Of a stretch of DNA of 5,877 nt, positions 1 through 5,877 are shown one piece after another. Position 1 is the first letter of the stretch; every line of letters begins with the position of its first letter. The notes under the pieces were generated by a model. That model did no database searches. It was not told the origin of the DNA and saw only the letters and a program-made list of their open reading frames with translations. A program made the translations under genes and the position numbers. The DNA is taken from NCBI GenBank assembly GCA_021824855.1, contig JAKAJX010000229.1:1-5877 (forward strand). The letters are read 5' to 3'. Source of the stretch: Bacteroidota bacterium. GTDB taxonomy: Bacteria; Bacteroidota; Bacteroidia; Chitinophagales; Chitinophagaceae.

Positions 1-23
1 AACTATCATCTTTACTGCCATCA
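1..23. repeat. Left arm of a 23-bp perfect inverted repeat at the window edge
   Basis: Bases 1-23 are the exact reverse complement of 143-165. The right arm encodes the conserved GT2 block around INDGSKDDS, so that copy is the authentic one. The left arm sits exactly at the edge and ends where family-like sequence (YTPSISILAPAYNEG) begins. The likely reading is a fold-back chimera or contig-end artefact. The alternative is that the window begins inside a longer true inverted repeat. The repeat itself is seen directly; its cause is inferred. Confidence 0.9.
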
Positions 24-3000
24 AAATATACACCTTCTATCAGCATATTAGCTCCGGCTTATAATGAAGGTCAAACTATTATCGAAAATGCCCGTTCGTT
101 ACTATCGCTGTATTACAGCAATTTTGAAGTAATTATTATTAATGATGGCAGTAAAGATGATAGTTTACAAAAATTAATACAAGAGTTTGAATTAGAAAAT
201 GCCCACTACTTTATCAATTATCAAATTAACACTAAAGAAGTTAAAGCCGTTTATAAAAGCAAAAATCCTATTTATAAAAAATTAATTGTTATAGATAAAG
301 TAAATGGAGGAAAAGCCGATGCATTAAATACAGGTATCAATATTGCATCGAATAAATATTTGGTTTGTATTGATGTTGATTGCGTATTAGAAAATGATGC
401 ACTATTAAAAATGATAAAACCCTTTTTAGAACAAACAGACAAAAGGGTAATTGCAACCGGTGGTGTAGTGCGTGTGGCAAACTCTTGCATTATTGAACAT
501 GGAAGATTGGTGAAAGTAAATTTACCAACCAATTTTTTGGCTCGCATGCAAAGCCTTGAATACATACGAGCTTTTATTTTAGGAAGAATGGCATGGAGCC
601 ATTTAAATGGTTTATTACTTATTTCGGGTGCATTCGGCGCATTTGATAAAGAAATTGTAATTGCCTGCGGAGGATACAATGCAAATACAGTTGGAGAAGA
701 TATGGAACTTGTAGTGAGAATGCGTAGATATATGGAAGAGAAAAAAGAAAAATACGTTGTTAGTTTTATTCCCGATCCTTTATGCTGGACAGAAGTACCT
801 TCATCCTCCGAAATATTAAAGCGACAAAGAAACAGATGGCTGAGAGGAACATTTGAAACATTGAAACTGCACAAAAAATTATTCTTTAATCCTGCTTATC
901 ATATTACCGGCTTATTAAGCTATCCCTATTGGTTTTTATTTGAACTTTGTGCACCACTCGTTGAGTTTTTTGGTTTAGTTTTCTTTCTCTTATCGGCATT
1001 AACCGGATTAATTGAATGGAATACTTTTTTTGCTTATTTATTTCTTATTATTTTATTAGGCTATCTCTATTCTATTTTTGCAATTTGTTTAGAAATTATT
1101 ACCTACAATCAATATAGGCGGCAATCGGATATTGTTCAACTTATTATCGCTGCTTTACTTGAACCTTTTTATTTTCATCCATTAGTTGTATGGAGTTCTA
1201 TTAAAGGATTTGTTAGTCTTATTACAAAAAACAAAGGATGGGGAGAAATGACAAGAGTTGGTTTTACAACACAAAATAAAACACAACCAATTGCACAAGC
1301 TTTTACAGAATTATTACCTGCGGAAACAAAAAGAAAAAGACTATCAATAACCAATATTTTTTTCAATCTTACTGCTTCGGCAAAACAATTTATTTCAATT
1401 ACTATAACATTATTTTTATTACTGCTTGCAGCCCGTTTGGTAGAACTAATTCAAAATACAATACATAATGGATTTTCGAATTTTACACTAAAAACATATA
1501 CCGTATCATTAATAAAAGATATAAGTTTCTACACACAAATTGCAGGAGCGTTTTGCTTATTTTATTTTCTGCTTGCATTCATTCATAAAACTATTGCAAA
1601 AATTATTTTACTTATTTGTGCAAGCTCATTGGTGCTACTTCAATTGGCATTATCTCAATATTTTTTACGAACTTCTGTTTTATTAGGAAGTGATCTTTGG
1701 GGATATTCTTCTCAAGAAATTTTACAAACAATTGGTTCATCCGGAATATTCAACATCAAAATTATTTTGCTTGCATTATTAATAATTACCGCTACTGGTA
1801 CTGCTTTAATTTTTATACCCAAACGAATTAAATGCAATAGCATTACTTCTTATACGATTGTTTCTATTTTTTTATTATCGTTCCTGTTTAATACCTCACA
1901 ATACACTAATCAAATTCAATTACAGCAAGAGTTTAGCAACAATCTAACTATTAATAAACCTTTCTATTTTATAACTACTTCTATACAACATTTTTTTCCT
2001 TCCACACCCTATAATGATATATATGCTGATACTTATATTGGAGATTATGGAAGTGATAATGAAAAAAGTGTAACAAGTTTTATCAACTATATTGATGAAA
2101 AGAAATTTCCTTTTTTGCATACAATGGATAGCACCGATGTATTGAGCAATTTTTTTAATTCATCGGTAAAGCCGCCCAATATTGTTATCATTTTAGTGGA
2201 AGGTTTAGGCAGAGCTTTCTCGAACAAAGGAGCTTACTTAGGAAGTTTTACACCTTTTATCGATTCACTATCTGAAAAGAGTTTATACTGGGAGAATTTT
2301 TTAAGCGAAGGAGGAAGAACTTTTGCAGTATTGCCTTCGGTAACCGCTTCATTACCATTTGCAAAAAATGGTTTTTCCGAATTGGGTAATTTAATGCCAC
2401 CACACTTTTCTTTAATGAGTATTTTAAATAACAATAATTATACAAGCAATTTTTATTATGGAGGAAATGCCGATTTCGATAACATGCACCTTTTCTTGCA
2501 AAAAAATAAAACAAAAGTGCATGACGAACAAAGTTTCTCACCTTCATTATATAAAAAAATGCCCGCAACAAATGGTTTTACTTGGGGCTATGGCGATAAA
2601 GATCTTTTTAAAAAAATATTATCGGAAACTACTACCGAATTACCTTTTATAAATATTGCCTTAACGGTTTCTACACACGACCCATTTATAATTAATGAAG
2701 AAGACAAATACTTGCAAAAATTTGAAGAGAGAATGAATGAACTTGGCTTAGATGAAACACAGAAAAAAGAACATAGAAATTATGAAAAAAATTATGCAAC
2801 CATTTTATATATGGACGATGCAATAAAATACTTTTTTAACCTGTATAGCAAAACCAAAGAATTTAATAATACCATTTTTATAATTACAGGAGATCATAGA
2901 ATGCCCGAAATACCTATGAGCAGTAAAATAGATCGCTATCATGTGCCATTAATTATTTACTCTCCTCTCTTAAAACGTACGGCAAAATTTTCTTCCATTT

Positions 3001-3362
3001 CAACTCATTTCGATATTACACCCAGCTTGCTAATGTTGTTACACAATACGTATCATTTAAAAATACCAACCACTGTAAGTTGGATGGGAACAGGATTAGA
3101 TACTGTAAGATCATTCAGAAATATTCATGCCTATCCATTAATGCAAACTAAAACAGAAATAAACGATTTTATAATGGAAGACTATATGCTTTCGGGTAAT
3201 AATTTATATTCAATAAGCAATAACCTGGATATAAGTTTAATAGAAAACGATAGTAAAAAGCAACAACTTATTAATGCTATGAACAAGTTTAAATATAAGA
3301 ACAACCAACTACTTTCTACTTATACATTATTGCCCGATAGCTTACTAAAAAATAGTAATTAA
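3..3362 (+). CDS. Fusion protein: processive GT2 glycosyltransferase + LtaS-like phosphotransferase/sulfatase-superfamily domain (5'-partial)
   Basis: The reading frame is open from the left edge, so the N-terminus is missing; 1119 codons are visible, ending in TAA. Visible residues ~9-420 form a BcsA/PgaC-like GT2 synthase. They show SILAPAYNEG, the first Asp in INDGS (residue 48), NGGKAD (101), the DVD metal motif (124-126), the GED base Asp (233) and QRNRW (275-279), which is typical of processive enzymes. Membrane helices at about 299-370 and a KGWGEMTRVGF motif (411-421) follow. A short linker leads to five further hydrophobic segments (~459-633) and an extracytoplasmic LtaS-like domain. 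That domain has NIVIILVEG (metal Glu 733), GGRTF (candidate nucleophile Thr 773), STHDPF (His 892), TGDH (Asp964-His965) and HFDITPSLL. By family knowledge the first half polymerises a nucleotide-sugar-derived glycan and the second half transfers a phospho-group from lipid; pairing them on one glycan is inference. No PilZ domain is visible. A hydrolytic sulfatase/phosphatase role for the second half is the main alternative. The first seven codons may be artefactual because of the inverted repeat at 1-23. Confidence 0.9.
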   Translation, partial: LSSLLPSKYTPSISILAPAYNEGQTIIENARSLLSLYYSNFEVIIINDGSKDDSLQKLIQEFELENAHYFINYQINTKEVKAVYKSKNPIYKKLIVIDKVNGGKADALNTGINIASNKYLVCIDVDCVLENDALLKMIKPFLEQTDKRVIATGGVVRVANSCIIEHGRLVKVNLPTNFLARMQSLEYIRAFILGRMAWSHLNGLLLISGAFGAFDKEIVIACGGYNANTVGEDMELVVRMRRYMEEKKEKYVVSFIPDPLCWTEVPSSSEILKRQRNRWLRGTFETLKLHKKLFFNPAYHITGLLSYPYWFLFELCAPLVEFFGLVFFLLSALTGLIEWNTFFAYLFLIILLGYLYSIFAICLEIITYNQYRRQSDIVQLIIAALLEPFYFHPLVVWSSIKGFVSLITKNKGWGEMTRVGFTTQNKTQPIAQAFTELLPAETKRKRLSITNIFFNLTASAKQFISITITLFLLLLAARLVELIQNTIHNGFSNFTLKTYTVSLIKDISFYTQIAGAFCLFYFLLAFIHKTIAKIILLICASSLVLLQLALSQYFLRTSVLLGSDLWGYSSQEILQTIGSSGIFNIKIILLALLIITATGTALIFIPKRIKCNSITSYTIVSIFLLSFLFNTSQYTNQIQLQQEFSNNLTINKPFYFITTSIQHFFPSTPYNDIYADTYIGDYGSDNEKSVTSFINYIDEKKFPFLHTMDSTDVLSNFFNSSVKPPNIVIILVEGLGRAFSNKGAYLGSFTPFIDSLSEKSLYWENFLSEGGRTFAVLPSVTASLPFAKNGFSELGNLMPPHFSLMSILNNNNYTSNFYYGGNADFDNMHLFLQKNKTKVHDEQSFSPSLYKKMPATNGFTWGYGDKDLFKKILSETTTELPFINIALTVSTHDPFIINEEDKYLQKFEERMNELGLDETQKKEHRNYEKNYATILYMDDAIKYFFNLYSKTKEFNNTIFIITGDHRMPEIPMSSKIDRYHVPLIIYSPLLKRTAKFSSISTHFDITPSLLMLLHNTYHLKIPTTVSWMGTGLDTVRSFRNIHAYPLMQTKTEINDFIMEDYMLSGNNLYSISNNLDISLIENDSKKQQLINAMNKFKYKNNQLLSTYTLLPDSLLKNSN
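143..165. repeat. Right arm of the 23-bp inverted repeat, inside the GT2 catalytic region
   Basis: This is the partner of bases 1-23, separated by a 119-bp spacer. It encodes the first catalytic Asp region of the glycosyltransferase (NDGSKDDS). It is therefore constrained coding sequence and the probable source from which the left arm was copied. Confidence 0.9.
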
Positions 3363-3367
3363 AATAA

Positions 3368-4552
3368 CTATTGCATTCGCGACTGATAATAATCATTTAA
3401 AATTTTTGTAACCAAAGGATTATAAAATTTCCAAAAAAAACTTTTTCTTTCTTCCGGATCTTGCGTGTTGTAAAACATCCATTTAAAATATTCCACCCAT
3501 TTAAAATAAGCAGAAAAAAGATGAATAGGATTATCGCAAAAATCGCCTGAAAAATAAAAAAATCTGTAATCGGTATTACTATGAACAGAAACTGCCGGAA
3601 ATGTTTTTGGAATACCCCAACGCAACAAAGAATCGGTACCGGCAACATTAGTTTCAATGCTAAAATTGGCAATAGAATGGTTATAGCTTTTGTTTAATTT
3701 ATTTATTTCAAACCAATAATTATATTTTATTTTTTCGGGTAATTGGTAATAATTTTTACCTTCTGCTGTAGCATAAATTACTGGCATTTGAAAGGTTAAA
3801 TCTGCAGGGTATGATAAAATTTCAATTCTATCATCGCTTCGTACAAATACAATTCCACTTCCTTTAAAAGGCCATTGGTGCTTATGTTGTAACAAATAAT
3901 TTTTAATCATCCATTTGGGCAATTCGGTATTTACCGTAGTATCCAATACAGCAAAATATCTTCCAATCCAATTAAGCCATTTTATTCCAAAGGTTTTTTC
4001 AAATTCGCTTCTAACAATGGGAGAAGTTGGCGATCCTAATGAATTAAATTCGGCAATTATAAGTTTTTTATTTTGTTGCATTAATTGCAAAAATTGCATA
4101 TCGGCATCACTAGTTCCTCCATAAATAATTCCCGATCTTTCTTTGGTATCGCTGTGCTTTATCCATTCATTTCTATAAATTCCGTACGCATCGGTTAAAT
4201 AAACCAAATCTGCATCAGCACTTAATTGTATTAATTGATTTTTAGTAAATCGCTCTAATCCTTTTAAACGAAATTTTTCATTTTCTTCAGGAAAAAAACC
4301 AAAATAATCTGTAGAAGGATTGTACAGATGTTCGTTATTTTTTACAAATTTTTCGTGATTTAAAATCCAGTTGAAAGAAATATGTTCTTGAGCTTGCGTA
4401 GTTAATACTGTTTTATCAATAATAGCTACCGTTAATTTTCTTTTTGGCCAAAAAAACCAAATTAAAAACATCCATACAGGTGTTAATACAAGAACAACAA
4501 GGGCTATTCTTTTCATTGTTTTTAACCAAGATGTTAAAACCGATGTTGCCAT
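3368..4552 (-). CDS. Conserved-type membrane-anchored periplasmic protein of unknown function
   Basis: This gene encodes 394 residues if translation begins at the ATG at 4552. An in-frame ATG at 4516 (MKRIALVV, residue 13) would give 382 residues. Either start leaves one N-terminal hydrophobic helix (about residues 15-35) followed by PKRK, which predicts a signal anchor with the rest in the periplasm. I cannot name a family with certainty. Visible motif-like blocks are AIIDKTV (43-49), EHISFNWILNH (56-66), DYFGFFP (82-88), LTDAYGIY (119-126), YGG (144-146), AEFNSLGSPTSP (167-178), WIGRYF (195-200), FSGDFCDNP (334-342), and a C-terminal aromatic, basic stretch ending in ILNDYY (384-389). The alternation of short hydrophobic strands with acidic or glycine turns suggests an alpha/beta fold, possibly glutamine-amidotransferase-like, but no catalytic Cys-His pair is obvious. 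It is the downstream gene of a two-gene unit with the TPR/YaiO gene, overlapping it by 19 bp (first start) or following after a 17 bp gap (second start). That coupling, and the facing GT2 gene, imply an accessory role in glycan export or modification. Confidence 0.85.
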   Translation of the reverse strand: MATSVLTSWLKTMKRIALVVLVLTPVWMFLIWFFWPKRKLTVAIIDKTVLTTQAQEHISFNWILNHEKFVKNNEHLYNPSTDYFGFFPEENEKFRLKGLERFTKNQLIQLSADADLVYLTDAYGIYRNEWIKHSDTKERSGIIYGGTSDADMQFLQLMQQNKKLIIAEFNSLGSPTSPIVRSEFEKTFGIKWLNWIGRYFAVLDTTVNTELPKWMIKNYLLQHKHQWPFKGSGIVFVRSDDRIEILSYPADLTFQMPVIYATAEGKNYYQLPEKIKYNYWFEINKLNKSYNHSIANFSIETNVAGTDSLLRWGIPKTFPAVSVHSNTDYRFFYFSGDFCDNPIHLFSAYFKWVEYFKWMFYNTQDPEERKSFFWKFYNPLVTKILNDYYQSRMQ

Positions 4553-5778
4553 AATATACCGGTTTGAAATTGATTACCCCATGTTTGAGGCAAATACTCC
4601 TGATAATACCATCCCATATTGAAATACAAAATATTGAATTTAGAAATTTTGGTTTGATAAATTAGCAATGCTTTATACGTTTTTAATAACTGATTAAATT
4701 GAATTGAGTTGACATTATCATCAGGAGAAATTCCATAACCAATGGTAGCCGACCAAAAATTATCGGCATCAGATAAATAATAATTTGCATTAAGTGCATA
4801 AGAGGAAGAAACTGCCGAACCATTTTGTCCGGGTGTTATATATACCCTCGATCCAAATAACCAACTTTTATAGTATTTTCCAACGTAAGCAGTATAAATC
4901 CAAATAGGAGCAGCAGAAAAGTTTAAATACCTAAAACCCAATTCGGCTTCATAACTTTTGGGAAGATTAGCATATAAAGAATATCCCGCACGCCAATGAG
5001 GAAATACTCCAATATTATCTGAGTATCCTGCATTCACATAACTATAAAATGTTTTAGAAATTTTGGGATATGCATCCATTTCTGCTTGCCAGCCATTTTC
5101 GGCAAACCTATTAGCATAATTAATTCTTCCTATAACAGTACCCATTTTTGTATTTCGATAGTAAGAACTACTTGTTAAATGCCAAGGATTGTTAAATTGT
5201 TTATCGAAAGAGGTGTAATCGTAACTAATGCCAATTTTATTTTTAGATGATTGATCTTTAATTGCATCGGCTATTTCTCGGGCTTGCGTATTGTTTTTAT
5301 TAATGGAAAGTAAGGATTGAATAATACTATTTGCTTCGCTAAATTTTTTTTGAGCCAAAAGTATTTTTGTTTTACGAAGCAAAATTTCTTGCGATTGCGG
5401 GTGATATTTTAATGCATTATTGCAAATAGTTAATGCCCTATCGTTTTTATCATTCCAATAATTTAAATCAGTGTATGCAATTGCTGCATCTTCATTATCC
5501 GGATTATTCTTTAAAACATAAGAAAAGCAAATTGATGCACTATCATAGTTGTTTGTCCACGAAAAAATTCTTCCTAAAAAAATTCGCACATCGGCATAAT
5601 CGGGCGATTGTACTAAAGCCGAATATAAATATGCTTTGGCGGTGGTGTAATCTTTTTTATCAAAAGCTGCATGACGAGCTAATTGCAACAACTCATCAGA
5701 TGAAATGGATTTTGTTTGAGAAAATACAGATAAGCAACTAAAGGAGAAGAATAATAGGATTGGAATTGATTTAAGCAT
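4534..5778 (-). CDS. TPR-repeat protein with C-terminal YaiO-family outer-membrane beta-barrel
   Basis: The product has 414 residues, starting at the ATG at 5778. A GTG immediately upstream (5781) is in frame, but the ATG followed by MLKSIPILLFFSF gives a normal signal peptide. Predicted signal peptidase I cleavage is near VFS-QTK (residues 18-23); the Cys at 15 lacks a convincing lipobox. Four TPR-like 34-residue helical hairpins follow at about 28-61, 62-95, 96-129 and 130-163. From about 181 the sequence becomes amphipathic and aromatic-rich, as in beta-barrels. It carries blocks I recognise as typical of the YaiO outer-membrane domain: FPHWRAGYSLY (259-269), LPKSYEAELGFRYL (272-285), VGKYYKSW (299-306) and SDADNFWSATIGYGISPDD (336-354). 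The chain ends in Phe, the usual BAM-recognised terminus. The TPR-plus-barrel order parallels BcsC and PgaA, the outer-membrane exits for cellulose and PNAG, though this barrel is short. With the GT2 gene nearby, the inferred role is periplasmic guidance and outer-membrane passage of a polysaccharide. It is the first gene of a minus-strand pair. Confidence 0.9.
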   Translation of the reverse strand: MLKSIPILLFFSFSCLSVFSQTKSISSDELLQLARHAAFDKKDYTTAKAYLYSALVQSPDYADVRIFLGRIFSWTNNYDSASICFSYVLKNNPDNEDAAIAYTDLNYWNDKNDRALTICNNALKYHPQSQEILLRKTKILLAQKKFSEANSIIQSLLSINKNNTQAREIADAIKDQSSKNKIGISYDYTSFDKQFNNPWHLTSSSYYRNTKMGTVIGRINYANRFAENGWQAEMDAYPKISKTFYSYVNAGYSDNIGVFPHWRAGYSLYANLPKSYEAELGFRYLNFSAAPIWIYTAYVGKYYKSWLFGSRVYITPGQNGSAVSSSYALNANYYLSDADNFWSATIGYGISPDDNVNSIQFNQLLKTYKALLIYQTKISKFNILYFNMGWYYQEYLPQTWGNQFQTGILWQHRF

Positions 5779-5797
5779 CACAAAAGTTATTACTATA

Positions 5798-5805
5798 TAA
5801 AGATA
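5798..5805 (-). promoter_or_regulatory. Weak candidate -7 element for the leftward TPR/YaiO unit
   Basis: On the minus strand this reads TATCTTTA, seven of eight fixed or free positions of TAnnTTTG, about 20 bases before the ATG at 5778. No TTTG or TTG lies at the expected distance upstream, so the assignment is tentative. It would give a leader of roughly 15 nucleotides. Confidence 0.25.
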
Positions 5806-5840
5806 ATTTTAAAAAATTTATGGCATAATTTGTTTTTTAG

Positions 5841-5870
5841 TTTGAAAATCTACCGATTTAACTATTTTTG
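5841..5870 (+). promoter_or_regulatory. Predicted Bacteroidota sigma-ABfr-type promoter reading out of the window
   Basis: TTTG at 5841-5844 is followed after 18 bp by TATTTTTG at 5863-5870. The second element matches the Bacteroidota -7 consensus TAnnTTTG at every fixed position, and the first matches the -33 element. The spacer is slightly short against the usual 19-21 bp. Transcription would start near the last bases of the window and serve a plus-strand gene or RNA to the right, which is not visible here. Confidence 0.6.
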
Positions 5871-5877
5871 CCGCCTC

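Larger units (their letters stand above)
5779..5877. promoter_or_regulatory. Divergent intergenic region upstream of the TPR/YaiO gene
   Basis: These 99 bp are very A+T-rich and contain no reading frame of note. They separate the leftward TPR/YaiO gene from whatever lies to the right. No Shine-Dalgarno sequence precedes the ATG at 5778, which is normal for Bacteroidota. The region must carry the leader of the leftward unit, and it contains a strong rightward promoter match at 5841-5870. Confidence 0.7.

Noticed and set aside
272..874. 200-codon open frame on the minus strand
   Set aside because: It lies entirely inside the GT2 catalytic region, whose motifs are unmistakable on the plus strand. 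Its translation is low-complexity and resembles no family.
1265..1370. Possible missed gene boundary or frameshift between the GT2 and LtaS-like halves
   Set aside because: No in-frame stop occurs, and the linker reads straight through in one frame into the next membrane helix. Nothing in the sequence suggests a broken joint, although comparison with split homologues remains the decisive test.
2257..2571. Minus-strand open frame of about 100 codons opposite the LtaS-like domain
   Set aside because: It is a shadow of the catalytic core (nucleophile Thr region) on the plus strand, with no leader or motif of its own.
3351..3372. Possible terminator hairpin over the convergent stop codons (AATAGT ... 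ACTATT)
   Set aside because: The stem is only 6 bp, entirely weak apart from one G-C pair, with a 10-base loop and no strong U-tract. In DNA this A+T-rich such pairings are expected by chance.
5732..5737. Lipoprotein signal at Cys15 of the TPR/YaiO protein
   Set aside because: The residues before the Cys (SFS) do not fit a lipobox, and a C-terminal barrel with terminal Phe fits signal peptidase I processing near VFS-Q better.
5433..5741. Plus-strand 102-codon open frame opposite the TPR repeats
   Set aside because: It is antisense to well-formed TPR repeats and a signal peptide. Its composition is random-looking and no promoter or coupling supports it.

Overview
The window looks like a piece of an A+T-rich genome from the phylum Bacteroidota. 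The evidence is low GC, no Shine-Dalgarno-like leaders, a near-perfect Bacteroidota promoter (TTTG, 18 bp, TATTTTTG) at the right edge, and a secreted protein whose signal peptide ends in the phylum's common 'FSQ' style. The exact lineage cannot be read from the sequence. It holds three long genes, almost no non-coding DNA, and no RNA gene, CRISPR array or insertion sequence that I can see.

Layout. Positions 3-3362 (+) hold the 3'-terminal 1119 codons of a very large inner-membrane protein. Its N-terminal half is a processive family-2 glycosyltransferase (GT2) of the BcsA/PgaC type. Its C-terminal half is a five-helix membrane domain plus a lipoteichoic-acid-synthase-like (LtaS/alkaline-phosphatase superfamily) catalytic domain. 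Only 5 bp later, tail to tail, two genes lie on the minus strand and are transcribed right to left. The first (5778-4534) encodes a secreted TPR protein with a C-terminal YaiO-type outer-membrane beta-barrel. The second (4552-3368) encodes a conserved-looking single-pass membrane-anchored periplasmic protein of unknown function and overlaps the first by up to 19 bp. The last 99 bp form an intergenic region with a promoter firing rightwards out of the window.

How it may work (inference). The gene set resembles a minimal synthase-dependent exopolysaccharide machine. The GT2 half would polymerise and extrude a glycan through the inner membrane. The fused LtaS-like half would add (or remove) a phospho-substituent on the periplasmic side, as separate BcsG does for phosphoethanolamine cellulose. 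The TPR/YaiO protein would be the periplasmic scaffold and outer-membrane exit, as BcsC or PgaA is elsewhere. The anchored protein would be an accessory factor. The synthase-plus-modifying-enzyme fusion and the uncharacterised middle gene are the most novel points.

Caution: the first 23 bases are an exact inverted copy of positions 143-165. The extreme left edge may therefore be an assembly or amplification fold-back rather than genuine coding sequence. Homology to the GT2 family can be trusted from about position 27.
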